DNA of 64,000 nucleotides from positions 111,704 to 175,703 of the forward strand of contig NZ_FOLI01000002.1 in NCBI RefSeq assembly GCF_900112405.1, given 5' to 3'. The notes under the pieces were generated by a model. That model saw nothing but the letters and a program-made list of their open reading frames with translations, made no database searches and was not told the origin of the DNA. Source of the DNA: Fructobacillus durionis (GTDB lineage: Bacteria > Bacillota > Bacilli > Lactobacillales > Lactobacillaceae). The translations under genes and the position numbers were made by a program. Positions 37,301 to 43,028 of the stretch are shown here, one piece after another. How positions within the stretch are numbered: position 1 is the stretch's first letter; every line of letters starts with the position of its first letter.

Positions 37301-38183
37301 AACCATTCTTGAAGAGATGGCGCAGGAGACTTTCCGAAAAGAACGTGACGATTTGAAGCAAATAGATCTCGCCAAGCAGGTGAAGAACGTTATTTCAGAG
37401 AATCTAGCAGTTCTTGAAAAAGATTGGCTGGCAGAAATCAAGGCAGGTCGCGATGCTAATCAATTAGTAGTTATCCATTCGGACTTACAAGAAGTAGTAC
37501 CGGGTATTGTGAAGGCCATGCTATCTGCTAAGCAGTTACTTAGGAACAAGGCTCAAGAAGCTGATCAGCAAATCGAGTCCAACCAGACTTTTACTTCTCA
37601 AGAAAAGTCAAAGCGCTTGGAGATGGTTCAAAAGGCCGAAGGCCATGTGGAAGCAGCCCTTTATCAAGGAAAGACACGTTCAACCGTTTTGCTTTTGGCA
37701 GAATCGGAGGCATTTCAATTAGTTGTTAAGAACGCCCAGTCTGTTATGGATAGCCAGCCTTTGAATGAGCGAAAGAAGGCGGGCTGTGCTCAGATTGATG
37801 CTGCTGTTCAAAAGTCCCAGGAGTTTGTCGAACAATCAACGGATTATTCTTCCACTCAAAAGCAGACCCAGCAATCGGCTTTGGATTTGATTGGGCAATC
37901 TGCCAAGGACCGGGTGAATGCTGACGAAGATTCAGCAAGTATGGTTCAAAGTATCAAGACTGCGGTCGACCAAATTAATCAGTTGTCACAAATTAAGCAG
38001 CATCTTTATCACTACTTGCGTAAGGAAGCTGTTGTGGAAAAGGATCAGATTTGGACTGACCGACAGTTAACTGTACAGGATAAGAAAATGCGTATGGCAG
38101 CAATTGATGCAAGCCTTAACCAGCAATTACGTAAGATTGATAGTCAACAAAGCGTTCGAGAATTAAAAGCCTTGGGTGAGTAG
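31356..38183 (+). CDS. Giant protein of about 28 helical repeats (DUF1542-like), no signal peptide or anchor
   Basis: One uninterrupted frame of 2275 residues, mostly Gln, Glu, Lys, Ala, Leu and Asn, predicted almost wholly helical. A diverged repeat of about 80 residues runs from near residue 68 to the end; clear units carry a core such as INQDNTLTSARKSQQI, IQSDINLTDAEK, INSDSTLLSATKRQQL, INKNPNFVSAEKAKRI, INRNDLTAKEKIKRI, IQTNDDLTVAEKM or IESNQTFTSQEKSKRL. This I-x(2)-D/N-x(2)-L-x(3)-EK pattern and period match DUF1542-type repeats of large surface proteins (Ebh-like). Unlike those, the N-terminus (MVNRFITDENNFDKAL) has no signal peptide and the C-terminus (SVRELKALGE) has no LPxTG or membrane helix. 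GGGAGGGGG precedes ATG 31356; an upstream start at 31296 lacks such a site. Promoter, strong ribosome binding site, terminator and absence of stops over 6.8 kb argue that it is a working gene. Confidence 0.85.
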   Translation: MVNRFITDENNFDKALLTDGVTYSQVEVAADEKNEKLDSEQLAVQEEKKSLLTDVSKEKENLLQIKKAVAQEINQDQGLDGNQRSIQLAQLRGSYRELLSKISDAFWADKNGSFIQYAEKQLRAQHQPGASVLQWQEASKKVAEDSARLTIEKINQDNTLTSARKSQQIQRVNEALASAENSLTNVNNTGSILAAEHNAVTTITMQHQSENLTKRLQEAQVTLDNLKHETDNQIYAETTLSSVEKQSEYNRVLTEWTKFNQALNGENVSAQNIVDMLASAKIKLVDSFEKGTSLDQVRSEVLSSLKKVYDQVFSKIQSDINLTDAEKHLMTIKLSQALASAKNDLMAMANIQDMMTVKSPAVKAMKAAYRSAEKSRYDRQEDAQAELTSFYQETVQVIQNDQTLDKEQKEREGEKLASLYGQLLKEVTNQDAESQTVINVMTKAREQVADGHIAGLSVNMQKAAANKSLADAVQDVKNLVQRDKTLLTVEKNYMQAMAFAAQTAAEQDVAYATNADEIEIANQNGLAAIKESYGRPAKPATERKSEAVDKLKKRYEKDSQAIASDVLLTSKERAEQLNQLKRDYQAGKTAIKNAAFDVQKITDALNHSLADMRTVHQTAEGLMDQIRDAKNKLKVQAVKEETAIVQDINLTEAEVEAMLSKLDSNLDMALQELSVKPNADAIEEGLLDGKALLSAAKNKPSLSLEKRRVNAERSLAIALENCHSKINSDSTLLSATKRQQLEQVQAVYDQAMTEIGRQNVTSQDVLQIERRTEQEIQNCYRTGHSLEEWRLLTSQTLEAAGNSIQHSIQGQDNVADSKKKLALEKLGLQLEKSKTAIGQEENAENIQQSYQAGMSAILKYSPDHRLLNFGKKREQAELPELTFTGVEDPVYNLQRDAMQKLFVKVESFREKENAVGKSALDNFYQEVAERLQDCQNRAAVEAAFSEQLATLNNLMAAKSSAKRQLKQSMTTALQLIDQQKQLTEIEKVNRQNALKESLRAALSAVDLEESAKNMADYMNESVGKQMDGPFNQLAKGVQTNTDFADFKTLDQQKEEAVNRLQKSSEQFLLDNDRIEQDAQKNLLEQTCQAIRNCLNADQVNQCLTSSLHALSELNSELDLTRHLLENKLQRAEKNINKNPNFVSAEKAKRIKRVKEAYQNASQTLAERVSLAHGGSFKFSVDFEKVIVLQESNSGLTLAEQKEEAKDAVAAVAAQQKAVLSKVERATVDQAVMDSESIINLAMDADRLAEVRQTSLANLRELLPAQKLANQRMKEKAERVVALIQKQEQLSAIDRESRIADVQAALEMALTNVANQSQSQKVSDDDAQLDRAVLLNGDFSGLSLSEQIAEAKKQIQRISQEEMHGLSETQRLAMDSACQRSLLLLENQKTADDLGLTLVKEIQNIQELTRAKQEAHWALDQQDYAAEQAVINRNDLTAKEKIKRIITVQDALKNAFENVDQQISVEAAEQSAHYSALNMAIFKAKQANSISLDLQKAAREAAIRQMRDLQQSLLVKKQGLPHKAEESQERALENAAARAIVNIERATDADATYSAFRIGYLNLSQLLQKKMACRAQMFAQSNQAVHRIQTNDDLTVAEKMDREKQLKKVLRETLAFVDEAESDYQITNVLQNPSFKMGLDKATDFTGIARVFDRKKKAIGKLNNLLLAAAERVRQFPVNDGEGVPVADSLTTDEKSEIQLSLEKVLRHSETELEQAESASEVDDLLDGGKKCLDLLFDDMLQARLTLINTAKQAIQDLANVPELNDVEREKRTDKIQEVLRSALERVLRQQDLVTVKQSAHQLPLIQEIMDSQQSEDQSLVDVRKTAARYLQKQFEEYIQENLLESKQEKVLVEAEKQAMEQLLNASENELYHRKGRKEVAQYCEEVLADIVAFQQAKNDSLNLIFRDNQLAKERIKHSVDLVEAEKENRMEQIALAKKESLAKIGQFASFDLQGLEDLTGHYRDLVQEALDFSSVQPLEKQQTILEEMAQETFRKERDDLKQIDLAKQVKNVISENLAVLEKDWLAEIKAGRDANQLVVIHSDLQEVVPGIVKAMLSAKQLLRNKAQEADQQIESNQTFTSQEKSKRLEMVQKAEGHVEAALYQGKTRSTVLLLAESEAFQLVVKNAQSVMDSQPLNERKKAGCAQIDAAVQKSQEFVEQSTDYSSTQKQTQQSALDLIGQSAKDRVNADEDSASMVQSIKTAVDQINQLSQIKQHLYHYLRKEAVVEKDQIWTDRQLTVQDKKMRMAAIDASLNQQLRKIDSQQSVRELKALGE

Positions 38184-38200
38184 TTCTTGAATTAAATTGG

Positions 38201-38230
38201 AGCAGAGAAAGTGATTTCTCTGCTTTTTTT
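38201..38230 (+). terminator. Terminator after the giant repeat gene
   Basis: A perfect 10-bp stem AGCAGAGAAA-GTGA-TTTCTCTGCT followed by T residues. Confidence 0.9.
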
Positions 38231-38276
38231 GTGGCCTGGTTCGCGACTGTATATGTGAGCACTTACTATCTTAGGG

Positions 38277-38305
38277 CAGACAAAGAATGAATTTTTTTGT
38301 ATAAT
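38277..38305 (+). promoter_or_regulatory. Promoter of the amino acid ABC transporter gene
   Basis: CAGACA, spacer 17, perfect TATAAT (38300-38305), 37 bases before the start codon. Confidence 0.65.
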
Positions 38306-38341
38306 AACAAAGGTAAAAATCCACAAATTAAAGGATATGTC

Positions 38342-39817
38342 ATGCTAAAAAAGCAATATAAAAAATGGTCAGGGCTCTTATTTGTTCTGGCACTAGTATT
38401 GGGGATGGTGATTTCTCCAATCGCGGCGATGAAGGCTTCGGCTGCCGATACTGATCCGACTTTGGAAAAAATTCAAAAGAAGGGGACGTTGGTGGTTGGT
38501 TTGTCAGCCGATTACGCACCCTACGAATTCCATACGCAAAAGAATGGTAAGGACAAAATCGTTGGGTTCGACGTTTCTTTGTCTGAAGCCATTGCCAAGA
38601 AGTTAGGCGTAAAGCTTGAAGTCAAGGACATGGGATTTGATGCGCTGCTTGGTGCTTTGAAGACTGGAAAAATCGACATGGTTGTTTCAGGGTTCTCAGC
38701 AACACCAGAGCGTAAGAGCCAGGTGGACTTTTCAAAGGTCTACTTGAAGGCACCACAAACCATGTTGGTCTTGAAGAAGAACGTCTCAAAGTACAAGACT
38801 TTGGCGGACTTCTCTGGTCAAAAGGTTGGAGCGCAAACGCAAACCATTCAAGAAGAACAGGCGAAGAGCATCGAAGGTGCTTCCGTGGTTTCTTTGCAAA
38901 AGTATCCTAACTTGATTTCACAGTTGACGCAGGGGATGATTGCTGGTGTTGTGGCGGAAAAGACGATTTCAGAAGCCTATGTGCAGCAGAATAAGAACTT
39001 GGCCGTTGTGAACCCAGGCTTCTCAGCTGACGCGACTGGTGCTTCTGCTGTTGCCGTTCCTAAGAACTCACCTGCATTGGTGGCTAAGGTCAACAGCGTT
39101 ATTGACAAGGTGACAACAGACGGAACCTTTGATAGTTGGAAGAAGCAAGCTAATAAAGAGATGTTTGCTGGTGAAAACAAGTCTTACTGGGACAAGTACG
39201 GTCACTACTTCCTTTCTGGAACCGGGATTACTCTGGCCTTGGCGGTTGTTGCTGTTTTGATTGGAACGACTTTGGGGACGCTCTTTGCTTTGTTGAAGTT
39301 GTCATCAAATTTCCTTTTGAAGGCGATTGGAAACATTTATGTTGAGTACATCCGTGGAACGCCATTGTTGGTTCAGGCCTTTATGGTCTTCTTCGGAGCT
39401 CAGATACTTGGGTTGAATCTTTCTGCCTTTGCTTCTGGGGCTTTGGCAATGGGATTGAATTCAGCGGCCTACGTTGCTGAAATTATCCGTTCTGGTATTG
39501 CATCCGTTAATGAAGGCCAGATGGAAGCCGCTCGCTCACTTGGTTTGACCAAGAATAAGGCGATGCGTCTGGTTATTTTGCCACAAGCCGTGCGGACAAT
39601 TTTGCCTGCCCTTGGAAATGAATTTGTTTCAGTGATCAAGGAAGGTTCTGTTATCTCCGTTATCGGTGTTGGAGAATTGATGTTTGAAACATCCGTTGTC
39701 CAGGGTGCTTCCTTTGAACCATTTGTTCCATTGATGATTACATCAATGATTTACTTCGTTTTGACTTTCTCAATTTCACGTATGTTAGGTGTTGTTGAAA
39801 AGCGAATGAACCGTTAA
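38342..39817 (+). CDS. Polar amino acid ABC transporter, fused substrate-binding protein and permease
   Basis: A 491-residue fusion like GlnP of lactic acid bacteria. A signal peptide (basic start, hydrophobic core, cleavage near KASA/AD at about residue 34) leads to one extracellular binding domain (KGTLVVGLSADYAPYEF, GFDALLGALKTGKIDMV). From about residue 285 come the permease helices with the ATPase-contacting EAA loop EAARSLGLTKNKAMRLVILPQA. The single binding domain and family suggest glutamine, glutamate or another polar amino acid. AAAGGA lies before ATG 38342; an upstream start at 38297 overlaps the promoter. No ATPase gene is next to it; terminators flank it on both sides, so its GlnQ-type partner must be encoded elsewhere. 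Confidence 0.93.
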   Translation: MLKKQYKKWSGLLFVLALVLGMVISPIAAMKASAADTDPTLEKIQKKGTLVVGLSADYAPYEFHTQKNGKDKIVGFDVSLSEAIAKKLGVKLEVKDMGFDALLGALKTGKIDMVVSGFSATPERKSQVDFSKVYLKAPQTMLVLKKNVSKYKTLADFSGQKVGAQTQTIQEEQAKSIEGASVVSLQKYPNLISQLTQGMIAGVVAEKTISEAYVQQNKNLAVVNPGFSADATGASAVAVPKNSPALVAKVNSVIDKVTTDGTFDSWKKQANKEMFAGENKSYWDKYGHYFLSGTGITLALAVVAVLIGTTLGTLFALLKLSSNFLLKAIGNIYVEYIRGTPLLVQAFMVFFGAQILGLNLSAFASGALAMGLNSAAYVAEIIRSGIASVNEGQMEAARSLGLTKNKAMRLVILPQAVRTILPALGNEFVSVIKEGSVISVIGVGELMFETSVVQGASFEPFVPLMITSMIYFVLTFSISRMLGVVEKRMNR

Positions 39818-39830
39818 TAATTATATAAAT

Positions 39831-39868
39831 AAAAAGGCTTCGAACCCAGGTGGTTCGAGGCCTTTTTT
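39831..39868 (+). terminator. Terminator after the ABC transporter gene
   Basis: AAAAAGGC-TCGAACC-CAGGT-GGTTCGA-GCCTTTTTT. Confidence 0.9.
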
Positions 39869-39875
39869 GTCTAGT

Positions 39876-39905
39876 AAAAAAGCCGCCCTAGAAAGGGCAG
39901 CTTTT
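39876..39905 (-). terminator. Terminator of the 6-phosphogluconolactonase gene
   Basis: AAAAGC-GCCCT-AGAA-AGGGC-GCTTTT; on the minus strand it is followed by a run of T. Confidence 0.85.
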
Positions 39906-39912
39906 GGAATAA

Positions 39913-40944
39913 TTAGTCTTCGAATGTGACGCGAACGCCTTCAGGAATAGCAAAATCCTTTTGTACAAGTGACAATTCGCCGGTTTCGGCATCACGTGCA
40001 AATACGGAAACGTTGTCCGTGTTTTGGTTAGCAACAATCAAGTGCTTTTCTTCAGGATCAAAGTTCATGTCACGTGGGAATGAACCTTCGACTGAAATAT
40101 TTTGGATGAGCTCAATTTCGGCCCCGAGGTTTGAAACCTTAAAGACTGCTACTGAATCATGTCCACGGTTTGATGTGTAGATGAAGCGACCGTCTGATGA
40201 AACACGAATGGCAGCAGCACCGTTATGCTCTTCCCAATCCGTTGGAATGGTTGAGGCCGTCATCAAGTGGTCAAATGACCCATCTTCTTTGTTGTACTTC
40301 AACACGGAAAGAAGTGATGATAGTTCCCCAAGAAGGTAGGCGTATTCGCCATCCTTTGAGAAACGGATGTGACGTGGGCCAAAGCCTGTAATGGTTTCAA
40401 AACGAGCAATTTCAGTTAGCTTACCGTCAACGGCAACGTCAAAAGTGATGACTTCATCGGTTCCAAGGTCAACGGCTACCAAACGCTTGTCCGGTGTCAG
40501 GTTGGCGAAGTGAACGTGGGATGAACCCTGTTCTGGACGAGGACCTGAACCAGCGTTTTGCCAAGTGTCCTTCAATTCCAAAGTGCCATCTTTTTGAATC
40601 TTGTATGATTCAACGGTTCCACGGTGGTAGTAGCCGGCAAAAACTAGTTGACGGTCTTCATCAACACCGATGTAAGCAGGTGTTGAACCTTCTGACATGT
40701 TGGCGCCAATTTCTTTCATTGGGCGTTGGTTATTGTCAGCAACAGCTAAACCACCTTGGTCGCCGCGCTTGTCAACGACATATGCCTTATTTGCCTTTGA
40801 AAGGGCAAGGTAAGTTGGGTTCGTTGCGGGAAAGACCAATTGTGCATCGCTCAATTGACCTGTTTCTTCGTCAAAAGCTGCCTCATAGACACCCTTTGAT
40901 GTTTTCTTTGTATAGGTTCCAAAAAGTACGTGGTGAACAGTCAT
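39913..40944 (-). CDS. pgl: 6-phosphogluconolactonase (lactonase family, beta-propeller type)
   Basis: Hydrolyses 6-phosphoglucono-1,5-lactone in the oxidative pentose phosphate route, which feeds the phosphoketolase pathway of heterofermenters. The 343-residue seven-bladed propeller of the YbhE/Pgl type shows LFGTYTKKTSKGVYEA at the start, PAYIGVDEDRQLVFAGYY, SGPRPEQGSSHVHFANLTPD, TGFGPRHIRFSKDGEYAYLLGEL, SSDGRFIYTSNRGHDSVAVF and FPRDMNFDPEEKHLIVANQ, the repeating blade pattern of this family. The ATG at 40944 is chosen because AAAGGAG lies 10 bases before it. It has its own extended -10 promoter and is divergent from trmL. Confidence 0.88.
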   Translation of the reverse strand: MTVHHVLFGTYTKKTSKGVYEAAFDEETGQLSDAQLVFPATNPTYLALSKANKAYVVDKRGDQGGLAVADNNQRPMKEIGANMSEGSTPAYIGVDEDRQLVFAGYYHRGTVESYKIQKDGTLELKDTWQNAGSGPRPEQGSSHVHFANLTPDKRLVAVDLGTDEVITFDVAVDGKLTEIARFETITGFGPRHIRFSKDGEYAYLLGELSSLLSVLKYNKEDGSFDHLMTASTIPTDWEEHNGAAAIRVSSDGRFIYTSNRGHDSVAVFKVSNLGAEIELIQNISVEGSFPRDMNFDPEEKHLIVANQNTDNVSVFARDAETGELSLVQKDFAIPEGVRVTFED

Positions 40945-40983
40945 GTTCAGAAAGACTCCTTTGCTATTTCTTGTATCTTTACT

Positions 40984-40992
40984 ATTATAACA
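40984..40992 (-). promoter_or_regulatory. Extended -10 promoter of pgl
   Basis: TGT followed by TATAAT on the minus strand, 40 bases before the pgl start; no good -35 is seen. Confidence 0.6.
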
Positions 40993-41031
40993 TGGAAAAG
41001 TCGAGCCCACCTGTGGCTAGCTCTTATCCTG

Positions 41032-41040
41032 TGCTAGAAT
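41032..41040 (+). promoter_or_regulatory. Extended -10 promoter of trmL
   Basis: TGC followed by TAGAAT, 35 bases before the trmL start; no good -35 is seen. Confidence 0.55.
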
Positions 41041-41074
41041 AGAGTGAATTCATTACATGTAAAAAGGATAAAAA

Positions 41075-41593
41075 ATGACTAATCATATCGTATTATTTGA
41101 ACCAGTGATGCCCGCTAACACTGGAAATATCGCACGAACAGCTGCTGGGACAAACGCTGTTTTGCATTTGATTGAGCCACTTGGTTTTGATATTTCTGAT
41201 AAGGCCGTCAAGCGTGCCGGCTTGGATTACTGGGATCACGTGAACTTGGAAACCCACCCATCCTTGCCAGATTTCTTGGAAACGTTGGGTGACAACGATC
41301 ATCTCTACTTAGTTTCAAAGTTTGCCAATCAAGATTATACGGATCCGGACTATAGTGAAAAAGCCGGGGCGGGGGATAACTACTTCCTCTTTGGAAAGGA
41401 AACGACCGGTTTGCCTGAAGTCTTCATGCGTCAGAACCCAGAGAAGGCTATCCGCATCCCCCAAAACGACAAGAATATCCGTTCCTTGAATTTGTCTAAC
41501 ACGGTAGCCATCGTCTTATTTGAGGCTTTGCGTCAGCAGGACTTTGCCCAGTTAGATAAGATTCATACCTACGAACAAGATAAGTTGAAATAA
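41075..41593 (+). CDS. trmL: tRNA (cytidine/uridine-34-2'-O)-methyltransferase
   Basis: A 172-residue SPOUT methyltransferase that 2'-O-methylates the wobble base of tRNA-Leu species. Motifs: NHIVLFEPVMPANTGNIARTAAG (shown here as start NHIVLFEPVMPANTGN), GFDISDKAVKRAGLDYW, the knot segment FGKETTGLPEVF and IRSLNLSNTVAIVLFEALRQ, which forms the SAM-binding trefoil. The length is typical of TrmL, which is the smallest SPOUT type. AAAGGA lies before the ATG. The tRNA-Glu gene follows after 95 bases with its own promoter. Confidence 0.93.
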   Translation: MTNHIVLFEPVMPANTGNIARTAAGTNAVLHLIEPLGFDISDKAVKRAGLDYWDHVNLETHPSLPDFLETLGDNDHLYLVSKFANQDYTDPDYSEKAGAGDNYFLFGKETTGLPEVFMRQNPEKAIRIPQNDKNIRSLNLSNTVAIVLFEALRQQDFAQLDKIHTYEQDKLK

Positions 41594-41617
41594 AACGAAA
41601 AAAATTCTAAAAAAGGG

Positions 41618-41646
41618 TTGCGTGAGTAAAATATCCTTGCTATACT
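41618..41646 (+). promoter_or_regulatory. Promoter of tRNA-Glu
   Basis: TTGCGT, spacer 17, TATACT (41641-41646). Confidence 0.75.
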
Positions 41647-41688
41647 AACATAGTTGTTTGATAGCGATATCAAGTAACAACTGACCAT

Positions 41689-41760
41689 GGCCCGTTGGTC
41701 AAGTGGCTAAGACGCTGCCCTTTCACGGCGGAATCGAGAGTTCGATTCTCTCACGGGCTA
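41689..41760 (+). tRNA. tRNA-Glu (anticodon TTC)
   Basis: A 72-base cloverleaf: acceptor GGCCCGT/ACGGGCT, anticodon stem CTGCC/GGCGG around loop CTTTCAC with anticodon TTC, and T arm with GTTCGATTC. The CCA end is not encoded. A promoter lies upstream and a terminator directly downstream. Confidence 0.96.
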
Positions 41761-41762
41761 CT

Positions 41763-41796
41763 AAAAAGTCGCAAGCATTTGCTTGCGGCTTTTTTG
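41763..41796 (+). terminator. Terminator of tRNA-Glu
   Basis: AAAAG-CGCAAGCA-TT-TGCTTGCG-CTTTTTT, starting 3 bases after the tRNA. Confidence 0.9.
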
Positions 41797-41877
41797 TTTG
41801 CATTTTTAGGCCTTTCAGCGGGTAAGTGTACTATATCAAACATTGTTCTTTTTAATACTTTCAAACGTTTTTAGAAT

Positions 41878-41902
41878 AAATCACTGCAAAATCACTGTAA
41901 AA
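41878..41902. repeat. Short direct repeat near tRNA-Glu
   Basis: AAATCACTG followed by CAA and AATCACTG: two copies of an eight-base unit 11 bases apart, about 120 bases after tRNA-Glu. It may be a scar of an integration event; that is inference. Confidence 0.4.
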
Positions 41903-41967
41903 AATAAGGGGCTTAGTGTCTCTTTTTTTTGTTCGTAAAATTAAATGGGATGTTATACAAAAGTCTG

Positions 41968-41998
41968 TTGAATCGTCTTTGGCAGTACAGTTATACTG
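41968..41998 (+). promoter_or_regulatory. Promoter and possible operator of the Doc-like pair
   Basis: TTGAAT (41968-41973), spacer 18, TATACT (41992-41997). An inverted repeat CAGTA-N6-TACTG (41983-41998) covers the -10, which fits self-regulation as in toxin-antitoxin operons. Confidence 0.5.
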
Positions 41999-42068
41999 AC
42001 AGCAAGAAATAAAGGAAAATGATGGAGTTGTAATCGTCTGAAAAGTGAAAGCTTTTTGGAGGTTGTTG

Positions 42069-42716
42069 ATGAACACTGATAAAATTGCTGGGGCCTTAAT
42101 TTATTCCCATGATACAGCGACTCAGTTTGAAGAATTTAAAGAATTATTTGTTCGGTCAGGCATCAGCGTTGGTTCCAAGCTCAACGATTTAAGCATTGAG
42201 CAGCGGGGTCCTTTACGAATGCTCGTTGTCAATGGCGAGAAAGAGGTTGAATACTTTTTACTTCGCGTGATGCCTTTAGAGTATTTTTCAGTGGCTACGA
42301 TGAAGCATTTAAATGAGGTGGCGGAGACAATTTTGAAGAGTGAGAGTCTCTATGGCTTGAAAGATTTAGCAGGATTGGAACAAATTCTAGCATTGACGAA
42401 TCAATACACGTTTGGACGGGAATATCACCCGAGCGTTATCGATAAGTCTGCCTATTTATGGACAGCTCTGGCAACGAAACAGCTTTTCCATAATGGAAAT
42501 AAGCGAACTGCCTTGTTGACCGGGATGCTTTTGTTAGAAAGAAACTTTATTACGTTGAAATATCGAGATGTGCAGCAGCTCTATGATCTATCTGTTGCTT
42601 TAGCTAAACGAGAAGTGAGTGAATTTGATTTAAGGAATTTCATCAAGGAAAATACACAGCTGAATCTAGAGAGTATGAGATTTTACAGCAAGTTCTATGG
42701 GTTAGTTAGGAGCTAA
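42069..42716 (+). CDS. Doc/Fic-fold protein with substituted catalytic His
   Basis: A 215-residue protein. Residues 110-165 carry the death-on-curing (Doc/Fic) signature: YHPSVIDKSAYLWTALATK leads into the active loop QLFHNGNKRTALLTG. In Doc the loop reads H-x-F-x-D/N-G/A-N-K-R, so N142-G-N144-K145-R146 are kept, but the catalytic His position is Gln (Q138). Doc proteins are toxins that phosphorylate EF-Tu; Fic proteins add AMP. Loss of His would be expected to abolish or change that activity. The 65 residues before the domain are unrecognised. GGAGG lies 6 bases before ATG 42069. It sits next to tRNA-Glu in an AT-rich islet and is followed after 2 bases by a small gene. Confidence 0.75.
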   Translation: MNTDKIAGALIYSHDTATQFEEFKELFVRSGISVGSKLNDLSIEQRGPLRMLVVNGEKEVEYFLLRVMPLEYFSVATMKHLNEVAETILKSESLYGLKDLAGLEQILALTNQYTFGREYHPSVIDKSAYLWTALATKQLFHNGNKRTALLTGMLLLERNFITLKYRDVQQLYDLSVALAKREVSEFDLRNFIKENTQLNLESMRFYSKFYGLVRS

Positions 42717-42718
42717 AA

Positions 42719-42898
42719 ATGATTAAAAATTGTGAGAGTGCTGGAAAGAATTTAGATGAAATAATTGTGAATACAGCTGTTGATTATCAGAGCGTGGAAT
42801 TCCAAAGGATTCGACAGAATGCCAATCAAAAAATTAGTAATCGATTATTCGCAAATAAGGACATCCAAATGGTACTAAGAATGCTGGCCGATACCTGA
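42719..42898 (+). CDS. 59-residue protein paired with the Doc-like gene
   Basis: ATG to TGA encodes 59 residues starting MIKNCESAGKNLDEI and ending MVLRMLADT. It is too short for usual ORF cut-offs, but AGGAG lies 6 bases before the ATG, inside the end of the Doc-like gene, and only 2 bases separate the genes. It is charged and probably helical. The Fic antitoxin motif (S/T-x3-E-G/N) was not found. Its place suggests an antitoxin or partner subunit; no family is recognised. Confidence 0.6.
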   Translation: MIKNCESAGKNLDEIIVNTAVDYQSVEFQRIRQNANQKISNRLFANKDIQMVLRMLADT

Positions 42899-42915
42899 GA
42901 AAGGGAAGTAGAAAA

Positions 42916-42957
42916 GGCTTTTTCTAGCTATAAATATGTAGAGCCATCTTTTTGCTT
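42916..42957 (+). terminator. Possible terminator of the Doc-like pair
   Basis: GGCT-(TTTT bulge)-CTA with TAG-AGCC, followed by ATCTTTTT. The stem is weak. Confidence 0.35.
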
Positions 42958-43028
42958 GTGCTAAGATAGGAAGCGTAAGTAATTTGACTTTACGGGTACT
43001 TTAACTCGTATTAAAAGAGGAGTTTTCC

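Larger units (their letters stand above)
41797..42068. other. AT-rich stretch without a gene beside tRNA-Glu
   Basis: About 270 bases with no supported gene. They contain a short direct repeat (41878-41902), a T run (41924-41931) and the promoter of the Doc-like gene. The higher AT content than the flanking core genes fits an inserted islet at the tRNA gene. No copy of the tRNA 3' end was found that would mark an attachment site. Confidence 0.5.

Noticed and set aside
41861..42076. A 71-codon minus-strand frame beside tRNA-Glu, considered as an integrase remnant
   Set aside because: No integrase motif (Arg-His-x-x-Arg, Tyr) could be seen and there is no ribosome binding site.
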